This document shows, one piece after another, positions 12,063 through 22,046 of a stretch of 64,000 nucleotides of DNA. Below the pieces are notes generated by a model, which had not been told where the DNA came from, did no database searches, and saw only the letters and a list, made by a program, of their open reading frames with translations. Origin of the DNA: Fennellomyces sp. T-0311 (lineage: Eukaryota; Mucoromycota; Mucoromycetes; Mucorales; Lichtheimiaceae); assembly GCA_025266875.1 (NCBI GenBank), contig JALLLT010000025.1:310001-374000 (forward strand). The letters are read 5' to 3'. Numbering within the stretch: the stretch's first letter is position 1; every line of letters begins with the position of its first letter. The position numbers were made by a program, and so were the translations under genes.

Positions 12063-13387
12063 AGACTCCAGTATAGGAGGTCGGTTATAAATCAACGACT
12101 GGTCATAGCCACAGCCATGATATCATTGTCTTTACGCAAATTTTTCTGTACCGAGCAAACCTCTTGTGTGCTATTGAGAAAAAAAAGGATATAAATACTT
12201 GAACTCTTTATCTCATTTAGAAAAAATAATAGCTTAACCTTTTCTCACGCACCACCCCTTTCTTCGTCTCCTCCTTCCTTCCATACTGCCAACTAATAGT
12301 TGACCGTTGTGTAAGTCGCCTACACCAATATTATATTAGGTACAGAAAGTTTGGTATTTATCTCTACGCTGTAAGAAAAGTTTTCTTGCTTCTCGAAAGC
12401 CAGCAGTAAGGTTGTTACATTTATGATGAGTTGACCGCTTGAAGTTCTTTTGCGCTGGCCAGCGTACTTGCTTTTGCTTAGACTGATGCACATATTCTGT
12501 AAAAAAAAAGCAATAGTATACGGGTCTCGCAGCGTTTGACGTGTTTTACAAGAACAACAAGTGAAAGATACACCAGAACAAGTCAACCTTGGCAAATTAT
12601 CAGCGGGAGGTAAGCAGCGAAAAATCCGCGCTGGGCTAGTCCGTGTATGAGACAAATTTGGTATATTTATTCGAAAGTACCGAGCGTTCGAACGAGTTTA
12701 CCATTTGAAAATCTCCAAAGGGTAATAGATTTTGCCCAGTTGAATTCACTCGCAAAATGGTTCTTTGTATGTAAGGCGGGAAAATTCGTTTAACCGTGAC
12801 GAGGCTAAAGGATAGACTAATTACTTTGTTTGACAGCTGCATAGGTACCATGAACATTTACATAAACGGATATGTCACTCTGTCGCTTCACCCCAAAATT
12901 TAATTGATAACCCGGCACATATCCTATTTTAGATAATGCATACGTCAACGGCAGTTCCTATTAAGGGGAGTACATTGTTTCATGTTGCTTTTCTCGAGTC
13001 TTGAAAAGTGCAAAAGTTTCCATAAATTTACTGGAGTGGAAATTTAGATAAGACTGAATTAATAAGCGTAATCCGTCTATTCGGATCGAAAAAGCGACCT
13101 GCTATTACCATGGAGTTTTTTATGGTAGATCTACGGGTAAAATGTATTTCTCGCTCCGCTTCACTAATGCCACAGATGATCTCCGTGAAAGCGCGCATGT
13201 GTCTCGTATCACAACTGTTGATATTATTTTCAAGTAGGGAACATGTATTAGAATGGAATACATGAGTCATGTAAAAATATGATTCATGTGAGTGGTACTA
13301 GTAAGACAAGTATGGGTGCAAAGCGAAAAAATCCAATAATATAGATTACGCGTCTCAGAAAGCTAAACCGCAAGCGCGAGTCGAAGC

Positions 13388-13395
13388 TATATAAG
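13388..13395 (+). promoter_or_regulatory. TATA box of the dienelactone hydrolase gene
   Basis: TATATAAG lies about 55 bp before the ATG at 13450, a normal position for a short-leader fungal gene. Confidence 0.55.
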
Positions 13396-13449
13396 GGTGG
13401 CATAGTTCTATTTAATTTTCTCCTTATCCACGCAAATATTTATCCAATA

Positions 13450-14536
13450 ATGTCTTCCATCAAAGTATGCTGCTCTACGCCTGCTGTTACCAGTAACTAC
13501 GAGCCCGTTGGCAAGATTGAGACGCTTAGCGGCGGCGGTGATATAACCGATCTTCCTGTTTACGTCGTAGGTCCCTCTGTAAGAATATTGATGTCTAATG
13601 AATGAGAATCCTGTATGCCGATTGTAAGTTTTTCAATATAGGATGCCAAGAAGGCTGTAGTTGTCATTTACGATATTTTCGGTTTCCAGTACGTTAACTA
13701 TGCCCCAGTGGTGTAAGCCTTTGAGTTACTAATTGAGCTTTGATAGCAACAATACAAAGCAGTTCTGTGATGTTCTTGCCAAAGTTGGAGGATACAAGGT
13801 TATCATGCCTGACTTTTTCCGAGGCGATTCATGGAATGAGGAAAAGGGTTTTGGCGATATGCAAAAGTTGATGGCCTGGATCAGAAAAGTTGGCTCTTTC
13901 CAAGTTGTAAGTGGATCAACAGTTATCTACAAAGTAACTGGCTGCTTATAGGATTTATATGTCAGATTGAGCCACAGTTGGCCCTTGTTCGCGAGCAGTT
14001 GACGAAGCAATGCATTGCGCAAGCTGGTATCGTTGGCTTCTGCTGGGGCGGAAAGGTAAAGGATGAATCGAGCATTGAGGTTGGCCACGGTATATTAATG
14101 AATGTATATATAGATAGCTGTAGTAGCAACGGCCCAAGATTCCTTCTACGGTGGTGCTTCTATTATCCATCCTTCAATGGTTGATAACAAGGATGCCGAG
14201 GTAGCCAAGGCTCCCATCTTGGCGATTCCTAGCAAGGACGAGCCTGATATGGTAAGTGTTTATCTCCCAAAACATGCAAAGGTTCTCAACTGTCGAAAGA
14301 CCGAATATATGAACATTCTGTCCAAGAAGACTTTTGGTGCCCAATGCAAGCACTATCGGTTTGACGGTAACGAATCCAGGATCTTTTGTTAATAACTTTT
14401 CTAACGTTGCTTTACAGATATGCCACATGGTTTCTGTGCCACTCGTGGCGACTTTTCTAATGAACTGAATAACAAGAGAGCAACCGAAGCTATCCAACAC
14501 ACTATCGACTTTTTCCAGGAAGTGCTCACCTTGTAA
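13450..14536 (+). CDS. Dienelactone hydrolase family protein
   Basis: Seven exons (13450-13578, 13642-13688, 13747-13906, 13966-14055, 14114-14251, 14300-14366, 14418-14536) give 249 residues, the usual size for the family. It is an alpha/beta hydrolase. The nucleophile elbow is GFCWGGK, with Cys in place of Ser as typical of this family. An upstream VVVIYDIFGF strand and the C-terminal MPHGF carrying the catalytic His are both present. Fungal members are soluble hydrolases of lactones or esters, and the substrate here is unknown. The ATG follows a TATA box and a short leader. The next gene, UBA2, starts 172 bp downstream on the same strand. All splice phases are consistent. Confidence 0.93.
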
Positions 14537-14644
14537 GCTAGTTTATTCACCACCCTATTCGCGCAATGTGTTTTGTAAATAAATACCAAAGTCATAAGTG
14601 ATTGCTGCAATGCGAAAAAAAAGCGGTCGATGAAAGCGGAAGCA

Positions 14645-14650
14645 TATATA
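14645..14650 (+). promoter_or_regulatory. TATA-like element before UBA2
   Basis: TATATA lies 59 bp upstream of the UBA2 ATG, within the 172 bp spacer after the hydrolase gene. It is plausible from its position only. Confidence 0.35.
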
Positions 14651-14708
14651 CCGCGCGACGACGCGCACCGGGCTTTCGTTACTTTCTCTTTCCGCTTAAA
14701 CTTTCACT

Positions 14709-17078
14709 ATGCGTGATTCCTACAACATTCGCATTTTAGGCCAATCGCTATTTGACAAAGTAGCTTCTAGCCGCGTGTTGATGGTTGGTGCTGGTGGCAT
14801 CGGTTGCGAACTATTAAAAAATCTCGTTCTTTCTGGATTCAAAAACATTGAAGTGGTAAAGGACTTTGACAGTTTAATCTGGAAAGAACGACATTCATCT
14901 TAGCTTTTTTTTACAGATCGACTTGGATACGATCGACATTTCCAATCTGAATAGACAGTTTTTGTTTCAAAAGCAACATGTCAAAAAGTCAAAAGCGCAT
15001 GTGGGTTCTTTGTGTACTGGAAACATCTAAAAAAAGAAACTCATGTGCTTTTTGATAGGTAGCAAAGGAGTCTGCTCTCAAGTTCAATCCTTCAGTCGAT
15101 ATCGTATCTCATCAAGCAAACATTAAGGATCCAAAGTACAACGTGTCTTGGTTTTCTCGATTCACAATCGTCTTTAATGCATTGGATAACCTTGGTAAAG
15201 GCCTCTTTCCTCCAGGCACAAGGTTTGTAGCTGACATTTGTATCATAGAGGCCCGTCGTCATGTCAACCAAATGTGTCTGGCAGCAAATGTCCCATTAGT
15301 AGAATCAGGCACCACCGGATATCTCGGCCAAGCCTATGTCATTCAAAAGGTAACAGGCTGCCTCAGATCAGAGCGATCATGTGGGCTAAATCGACATGCA
15401 GGACGTAACCGAATGCTTCGACTGTGAACCCAAACCAACGCCAACAACATATCCAGTCTGTACAATCCGAAGCACGCCTAGTGCACCGATTCATTGCATC
15501 GTGTGGGCAAAGAGTTACTTGTTCAAGTACGGCTACACGGCATAAAAGACAAGCAAATGCTAACTTTTTTTTTTACCAGTCAATTGTTCGGCAACTCGGA
15601 AGAAGAGGATGAAGATCTGCAACTGAAGGATTCGGACAAGGAAAATGGTAACGTTTGATGACATTCGTTAAAAAGTAGGCACTGACAACTATTTGTACAG
15701 CTCAGGAACTTGCAGCACTAGCACGCGAGACTGAGGAGTTGAAAGAAATCAAGGCAGCAATGGGAACGGATGCCTATGCGCAGAAAGTGTTTGACAAGGT
15801 CTTTACAACGGATATCGAACGATTGCTGTCGATGAAAGATATGTGGAAAATGAGGGAAAAGCCGGTGCCACTTTCATACAGTGCCATCGAATCAGAGGCT
15901 AGCAATGGATCTGCACAGGCGACTCAGAGCGGTTTGAAAGACCAGCATGTATGGAGTCTCAAGGAATGCTTTGAGATGTTCAAGGACAGGTAATGGATTG
16001 CAACGTTGTTGATCAATGCAAGCAAGCTGATACTGTCTAGTGTCGCGCGGCTTTCCAAGCGGCTAATTGCACTCAAGGAGAAGAACGATGACTCGATCTT
16101 GTCGTTCGATAAAGACGATGATGATGCGCTTGATTTTGTAACAGCAACAGCTAACCTGCGCGCGCGTATCTTTGGTATTCCCGAAAAGAGTAGATTTGAG
16201 GTCAAATGTGGGTAACAACAGAGCAAAGGAGCGATACGAGAAAAAAAAAGAACTGAACGTATAATACAGCTATGGCCGGCAACATCATTCCCGCCATTGC
16301 AACCACGAACGCCATCATTGCTGGCTTGGCAGTAATGAAAGGATTTGCTGTCCTTCGCGGCCACGTTGATCAAATCAAGCGAGTGAGTTACTTATGAAAA
16401 GAAACTCGACGCATATACTTATCTCTTGCACAGACATATCTGACTACAGTAGGACGACAGCGACCGCTGCTTATGCTGGAAGCGCCAGCCAAACCAAAGC
16501 CCGATTGCAAAGTATGTCAAACAGTGAGCGCCACAGCCAATGTCAACTTTGGACGCGCACAGCTGCGGGACATTCTGGATACCGTGGTTGTCAAGGGTGC
16601 TGGTCTGGATCCAGAAGAAGTGGTTATCATGGATGGAAACAAGTAAGTTGATGATGGGAAAAGGAAGCAAACAGAAAGGCCAACGGGATGATAGGATTGT
16701 TTACGATGTGGATTTGGATGACAATTTATCCAAATTGCTCACCGATTTGGGCATACGGGACGGCAAAATACTGCGGCTTGCATCGGACGACGGTGACGAG
16801 ATTGACTTGGTTCTGCAGGGAGTGTATGTCTTTTGTTCTATATGCGATTATCTTCGTGTCGTCTTACTAAACTTTTTCAACGTAGCGATAATGACGCGTC
16901 TGCAGTTGAGCTGCTTGGAGGACCCATTCAAAAGCGAGAAAGGGCGCCGGTCGCTGCTGGCCAAAAACGCGCGTTTTCGGATGACGAGCTAGAAGCAGAG
17001 CCAAGTTCGAGCAAACGGGCAAAAACAGACAATCAAATCGTCGTGATCGATGACGATGATACAATTATGATTGACTAA
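14709..17078 (+). CDS. UBA2: SUMO-activating enzyme E1 catalytic subunit UBA2
   Basis: Twelve exons (first 14709-14855, last 16886-17078), all in phase, give about 586 residues. It adenylates SUMO together with AOS1 in the nucleus, forms the E1-SUMO thioester and passes SUMO to UBC9. The N-terminus has the nucleotide-binding [13 protein letters not shown]. This is followed by [17 protein letters not shown], the family's ATP-site Asp/Asn/Arg segment. The catalytic cysteine lies in [19 protein letters not shown], next to two CxxC zinc-ligand positions (ECFDCE and, later, CKVC). LRARIFGI and [16 protein letters not shown] continue the adenylation domain, and the ubiquitin-like fold domain follows. 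The tail is Lys/Arg-rich and ends in [13 protein letters not shown], a hydrophobic-acidic SUMO-interaction-type motif. Confidence 0.96.
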
Positions 17079-17456
17079 TGCACTCCTATTCTCATACACC
17101 CTGTAGCATACAGTTATATTTTTTTCTGAATCATTCTGTAGATAAAACATTTTCACTTGGGGGCTTGTCGATCACTCAAAGGATGGGCAAGTGTTTAATA
17201 GCTTTAGTGCATGGCCCTGACGTAGCCAGTTCTTTTTAAGTTAGTGAATGTTGATGCATATTGGCAATGGGATCCCGCGCTGCAAGGCGGTGTCCTTCGC
17301 TCCTTACCCCTGAACCTGCCAATAGAAAGGCTCGCATCAAGCCTACCAATCATCACGACTCTGTGCATGAGAAAAACAATTAATTTTGGTCCATGCGAGG
17401 ACAACACAATCCCTCTCTCTTTCACTTTCATCACAGCTTTTTTCTCTTTCGTCAAA

Positions 17457-18356
17457 ATGATCGGTATATGCAGCAGCAAACGCACGCGCGACGAGGACGA
17501 CGATGGGCTTCAGTTGAAACGACGCTCAAATCCTTCCGGCCCGTCCATACACGACTTTACGTTGAAAGCATTCACAAGTCAGTACGGCACCGTTGACGTA
17601 CAGCTGTCCAAGCTCTTGCATGAGTTTCGATATGTTGTCTTGTTTTGCTACTCCAACGACTTGTGAGTTTCTTCCCCGTTCACAGCTTTCATATGACATT
17701 AATTGATCCTACAAAAGCACCCCCCAGGCCTGTCAAGATCTCAAGTCGATCGAGTATGTGCGATTGGTTTTCCCCATCTCAACCTGGAATCGTGTTGATC
17801 AACAGACTGATAGAAAAAAAATTTGTTAGAGAAAACGCTCAGACGTTCCTCAATTTACAAACGGCGCCACTGGCCATGTCAACAGACCATCCCCACGTTC
17901 ACGACGCCTTTGTACGCTTCCCAGCTGGTCTGGGATTTAAGCCAAGGTTCCCGTTGCGTAAGATTACCCCACCCCGCTCTTGTACAAGTCCTGACAGATA
18001 TATTCTAGTTTCGGACAGTGTCCGGCTACTCTCCAACCACCTCGGAACAGCCGATCGTGACAACGGTTGCTCAAAGCGGTAAATATGGCATAATTTATCA
18101 GTGATGTGTTTCAAACTGACACCTCACGCAGAGCTGTATTTGTTCTTGATCAATCGCGAAAAGTTCGGTATTCAATAGTGCTACATGGCAACCAGCCGTT
18201 TCCGATGGAAACCATTATCGTCAAGGTTCACTTTTTTCATTTCTCTTTTTTCCCATACTCACGTTGCTATGGGAAAAATTAACCACAGCATATTCCGGTT
18301 CTAACTGCTTGAAACTTTTTTTATATGTTCAGGTGCAATCAGCGACATATCAATGA
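17457..18356 (+). CDS. Peroxiredoxin-like (AhpC/TSA, thioredoxin-fold) protein
   Basis: Six exons are proposed: 17457-17662, 17718-17753, 17806-17957, 18009-18078, 18132-18225 and 18333-18356. They encode about 193 residues. The order fits a BCP/PrxQ-type redoxin. A strand DFTLKAF comes first, then RYVVLFCYSNDFTPQACQDL at the active site, a helix KKFVRENAQTFLNL, and late RAVFVLDQSRKVRYSIV. One cysteine sits in TPQAC; the usual TPGC peroxidatic position appears lost or shifted, so activity is uncertain. The last intron has a weak GTTCAC donor. If it is retained, the frame stops at 18282 with an unlikely tail. The start at 17457 is followed by a basic, acidic-spotted leader and no clear targeting peptide. 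Confidence 0.62.
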
Positions 18357-18673
18357 TCGGATTACGGTGTTTCTTTCATAACGGTGTATATCTCAGTTGC
18401 TGCAATGATTACGTCGAAACCCAGGTTCACGATGTGGTTTGTGCAACATACCAAAGTTTATGCGTTCAAGCATAATCTCTCACGTCCCTCCCTCTCCCCA
18501 AATTTCTCGCTTGGCTTTCTAAGACAAAAATGTGTGTGCGTTTTTATTAAAGTTGGGTAAGAAAGAGGGAAAGAAATGAGCAATTGCAAAAAAAAAGAAA
18601 ATTTACAGGTTGTGTGTAATTAAAGAAGACTTTTTTGTTTGGTGGGATATCATGAATTAAGAGTATAAACTAT

Positions 18674-20179
18674 CTAGTCGTAGTTCTTATAGCCCTTGTA
18701 CTGTGGCTCGGCACGTTCGTCGCCCATCCAGTACTCCTCCTCCTGCTCGTCGGCAAAGAGGCTGTCGTCAACATACACTTCTTCCTCTACGATGACAACC
18801 GGAGGAGTCGAGGCACTTGCGCGTACAGACGAGATCACGGACGCAGACTTGTAGTAGATGGCAGATGAAGGATAAACCGAGGCAGATTGGGGTGCTGCAG
18901 AGACGGAAGCAGCGGAAGCGGAGGCGGAAGCTTCTTGACGCTTGTAGAGAGCAGACGAAGGAGCAGCCGAGGCGGAAGCAGCTGAGACGGATGCAACCGA
19001 GGCAGACGCGGACTCAGAGGCCTCTTGGCGCTTGTAAAGAGCAGATGAAGGAGCAACCGAGGCGGAAGCAGCCGAGGCGGAAGCGACAGAAGCCGAAGCA
19101 GACTCGGAAGCCTCTTGACGCTTGTACATAGCGGATGATGGAGCAACTGAGGCAGAAGCAGCAGAAACAGATGCAACAGAGGCTGAAGCGGATTCAGAGG
19201 CCTCTTGACGCTTGTACAAGGCTGATGAGGGAGCAGCGGAAGCGGAAGCGGAAGCAACGGATGCAGATGCGGACTCAGAGGCCTCTTGGCGCTTGTAAAG
19301 AGCAGATGAAGGAGCAGCCGAGGCGGAAGCAGCCGAGGCGGAAGCGACAGAAGCCGAAGCAGACTCGGAAGCCTCTTGACGCTTGTACATAGCGGATGAT
19401 GGAGCAACTGAGGCAGAAGCAGCAGAAACAGATGCAACAGAGGCTGAAGCGGATTCAGAGGCCTCTTGACGCTTATACATGGCAGATGATGGAGCAGCGG
19501 AAGCAGATGAGGGGGCAACCGAGGCAGAAGCAGCCGAGACAGAAGCAGATTCAGAAGCCTCTTGACGCTTGTATAAGGCTGATGAAGGAGCAGCCGAGGC
19601 GGAAGCAACAGAAGCTGACGCAGATTCAGAAGCTTCCTGGCGCTTGTACATAGCAGACGAAGGGACCTCGGAGGCCGAGACGCTCATGACAGGAACGGAA
19701 GCAGAAGCGTCCATCTTGTACATGGAAGAAGCGGAGGCCATGTAAGCCGAGCTAGCAGATTGAATACCGGCGGAAACGTCAGACAAGAATTGATGGAAGG
19801 CTTCGCTTTCGTCGCGCTTCATCATGGGGGCCGAAGAAGAGACGGGGGCGGGAGCCGATGAGTAAACTTCGACAGGAGCAGATGAGTAAGCTTCAACAGG
19901 AGCCACTGACGAGGCAGGAGCGGGAACGAAAGCGCTGCTAGGCTCTTCCTTGGCACCAAAGATCAATTCCTCAAAGAAGTCGACAATATCGCGCTTCTGG
20001 TTCATTTGAACGTGCGATGAAGCCGATGCAGATGCAACAGAGGCAGATGAAGCAGCTTCTCTAATGGCGCTGACCGAGGAAGGGTAGAGACCGCTAGAAA
20101 CTGAAGCGCTAGCTGATGATTCAGCATTGGCGTGAACGAGCAAAGCAGCCGTGGCAATGGCGGTAAGAGTGAAACGCAT
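18674..20179 (-). CDS. Secreted Ser/Ala-rich repeat precursor with Kex2 sites
   Basis: This single exon of 501 residues has a good signal peptide (MRFTLTAIATAALLVHANA). The mature part is dominated by Ser, Ala and Val. Nine copies of Y-K-R-Q-E-A-S separate near-identical segments of about 25-32 residues that begin QEASESAS and end PSSALY or PSSAMY. Two further Lys-Arg pairs lie in the N-terminal region (QKRD, MKRD). Lys-Arg is the Kex2 cleavage site. Processing would release a family of Gln-started, Tyr-ended peptides, as in fungal Kex2-processed repeat proteins and alpha-factor-type precursors. The C-terminus is acidic (YVDDSLFADEQEEEYW) and lacks a GPI signal. Alternatively the protein is a Ser/Ala-rich wall glycoprotein in which KR is incidental. 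Confidence 0.85.
   Translation of the reverse strand: MRFTLTAIATAALLVHANAESSASASVSSGLYPSSVSAIREAASSASVASASASSHVQMNQKRDIVDFFEELIFGAKEEPSSAFVPAPASSVAPVEAYSSAPVEVYSSAPAPVSSSAPMMKRDESEAFHQFLSDVSAGIQSASSAYMASASSMYKMDASASVPVMSVSASEVPSSAMYKRQEASESASASVASASAAPSSALYKRQEASESASVSAASASVAPSSASAAPSSAMYKRQEASESASASVASVSAASASVAPSSAMYKRQEASESASASVASASAASASAAPSSALYKRQEASESASASVASASASAAPSSALYKRQEASESASASVASVSAASASVAPSSAMYKRQEASESASASVASASAASASVAPSSALYKRQEASESASASVASVSAASASAAPSSALYKRQEASASASAASVSAAPQSASVYPSSAIYYKSASVISSVRASASTPPVVIVEEEVYVDDSLFADEQEEEYWMGDERAEPQYKGYKNYD
18931..19655 (-). repeat. In-frame minisatellite of about 75-96 bp units
   Basis: Nine YKRQEAS-coding anchors are separated by units of 75-96 bp, all multiples of three. 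Variation is mostly in the number of Ser-Ala-Ser-Val pairs. Two longer blocks (about 19020-19210 and 19260-19470) are nearly identical, which suggests segmental expansion of two or three units at once. Confidence 0.85.
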
Positions 20180-20257
20180 GTTTTTTTTTTTGGGTATCCA
20201 AAAGAAGAAGAATATAATAGATAGTTATTATTCTACTACTTTTGCAACAACTTTTTG

Positions 20258-20268
20258 GTATTTAAAGG
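20258..20268 (-). promoter_or_regulatory. TATA-like element of the repeat-precursor gene
   Basis: On the minus strand the sequence reads CCTTTAAATACC, about 80 bp before the ATG at 20179. The position is right; the sequence is a weak TATA variant. Confidence 0.35.
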
Positions 20269-20480
20269 TTTTACTGCTGGGAATGAGGTTCCATTTGCGA
20301 CTACAAAATGAGGAATTTCTCACTAGACCAGGACTGTTGGGCCACTTTACAAAACTACTTTTTGACGTTGGACATTCTTTCGAGAAATTCCCGCCCAAAA
20401 ATCACAAATGCAACTGACAAGTTTGTGCGCTGTTGTCCGGCTGTTGTCTCCATATCTCTGGTTGATCATTATCATAAAGG

Positions 20481-20492
20481 CCCCTTAAGGGG
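20481..20492. promoter_or_regulatory. Palindromic double stress-response-type element
   Basis: CCCCTTAAGGGG is a perfect 12 bp palindrome holding two head-to-head CCCCT cores. CCCCT is the Msn2/4-type stress element in yeasts. It lies 302 bp upstream of the repeat-precursor start. The link to that gene is inferred. Confidence 0.4.
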
Positions 20493-21486
20493 TATTTTTT
20501 TTCCATTTTTGATCCATCACAGCAGAAGGCATGCATTTGATGCTATCAACTGTTGTCAACGTGCTTCTATTTTTGGCCTGATAAGCGCGCAGATCTCAGG
20601 CACGTGATACCATAGTTTGTTCATCTTGGGCCTATTCTTGTTAACATATCTGGAATGAAATGGAACCATTGATACGGACGTGCAGCAAACTATAATCTTA
20701 TGTATAGCTGGCGATAATATCAAATGCCAATGACTTTTAGGACCGACGATTAGCTCCATTTACATTCGCTAAGACGAGGAAGCTACAGTTAACCATGTCC
20801 GTTTAATTATGGCGAACAATTGTGACAGACACAAATCAAGGAATCATCGAGAAAAAGAAAGGATATAGTAATCGAGCGGAAGGCTAAGCTGGTCTTTTAA
20901 GAATAATGCGACAATTTAGAATATAGCTTGTATCGATAGCGAATTCACAGACTACCGTTTTTGTGTTGCCACGGAAGCGATTCCTCTAATGTGACATTAA
21001 ACGCAAATATGCACGCTCGGAGAAAATGTACCATACATATGCTAAGAAAAATGTATGTGTCAATCTCACAAACTTTCTTTATGCGAATGTTGGTACACAC
21101 AAGACCCAAAGATCACATTGTTAAATTATATACTGCAAACGCCAGCGTATCAGGGTACCAGTGCATATGTTCGCTCACTTGGCTCTTCCACATTACAACC
21201 CTCTACCTTTTTTTTACTTTCACGGATTACTTTGACATTTGTTCTTGTTGTCGGTCACCAGCCAGAACTTCCGATTTCCCTTGGGCCATTTCAGAATTTA
21301 GGAAGCCAAGAGAAAAAATATTCTGTCGCCCCAGTAACCGGTACAACGAGAATGCTACGCAGTTGTCATAATAACGGCCCTGGATTGGGACGTTACACAA
21401 GGATTCGACGTGACTGGGCATGGTCCCAGCGACTTTGAGCGGGCCTCTCAGTTGCTTTTTATTTTGACGTACTCAAAAAGTAAATA

Positions 21487-21879
21487 ATGATCTTTGGTCG
21501 AGTCCAACGAGCAGTACCGTCCCTCGTACGCCATGCTTCCACAACACAATCCGTAAAACCCGAAAAATTCGTACAAACCGTCGTCCTCAGCAACGGCGCG
21601 ACATTTACCATTCGAACCACGTCCCCACGAGCACAGATCCGACTTGCCAAAGACACCCGCAACCATCCCCTATGGAACCCGTCCATGCTCAAAGAAGGTG
21701 TTCGCGACGAAAGTGAACAGCTGTCTAAATTCCAGAAACGCTTCGGAGCCGAGTCGGATCTGGCCGATCTTGCTTGGATCGAAAGTGACGAGGCAATGTC
21801 AACTACAATGAAGAAGGCAGTGGCTAGCGGCGGTTACAAAAAGCCAGCACCTGTCAAGAAGGGCCGAGGAAAGAAATAA
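21487..21879 (+). CDS. MRPL36: Mitochondrial large-subunit ribosomal protein bL31m
   Basis: This single-exon gene of 130 residues starts with an Arg-rich, Ser/Thr-containing presequence (MIFGRVQRAVPSLVRHAST) for mitochondrial import. The core VVLSNGATFTIRTTSPRAQIRLAKDT and RNHPLWNPS match the bL31m (yeast Mrpl36) pattern, in which NHPLWNP is diagnostic. A basic tail KKGRGKK follows. The protein sits in the mitochondrial 54S/large subunit. The stop lies 168 bp from the stop of the convergent malonyl transferase gene. The symbol follows yeast naming. Confidence 0.9.
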   Translation: MIFGRVQRAVPSLVRHASTTQSVKPEKFVQTVVLSNGATFTIRTTSPRAQIRLAKDTRNHPLWNPSMLKEGVRDESEQLSKFQKRFGAESDLADLAWIESDEAMSTTMKKAVASGGYKKPAPVKKGRGKK

Positions 21880-22046
21880 AGCTTTTTTTTTTGTGTGTGT
21901 ATAAACTTTTTTTAATGTCATTTATGTTCCTTGGAAAAGTTGTGTTCTTGCGCATGCCGCAGAATGTCGTCAGCACTTGTGATGGATCTGTTCCGTGCGT
22001 TGCGTTGGTTACCACGTGTTCGCCCTCCCTCTCCCTTTCGTTTCGC

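Larger units (their letters stand above)
6850..13449. other. 6.6 kb gene-poor stretch
   Basis: Apart from the zinc-knuckle fragment, I see no supportable gene. Frames of up to 149 codons (10111-10560, minus) lack recognisable composition, introns or motifs. The stretch holds a C-tract/G-tract pair (about 9655-9716) and a perfect short palindrome (12040-12062). Otherwise it looks like unique, moderately AT-rich sequence with no recognisable transposon ends. Confidence 0.55.
20180..21486. other. Intergenic region between divergent genes
   Basis: This is the shared upstream region of the minus-strand repeat precursor and the plus-strand bL31m gene. Apart from the two elements listed, no coding frame has family features. 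Confidence 0.5.

Noticed and set aside
6850..13449. Calling the desert a centromere
   Set aside because: There is no strong AT skew, no flanking LINE pair and no repeat signature. It is only listed as a possibility to test.
18835..19608. 257-codon Leu/Pro/His-rich minus frame and Gln/Lys/Arg-rich plus frames
   Set aside because: They are out-of-frame readings of the Ser/Ala repeat array and have no signal peptide or start context.
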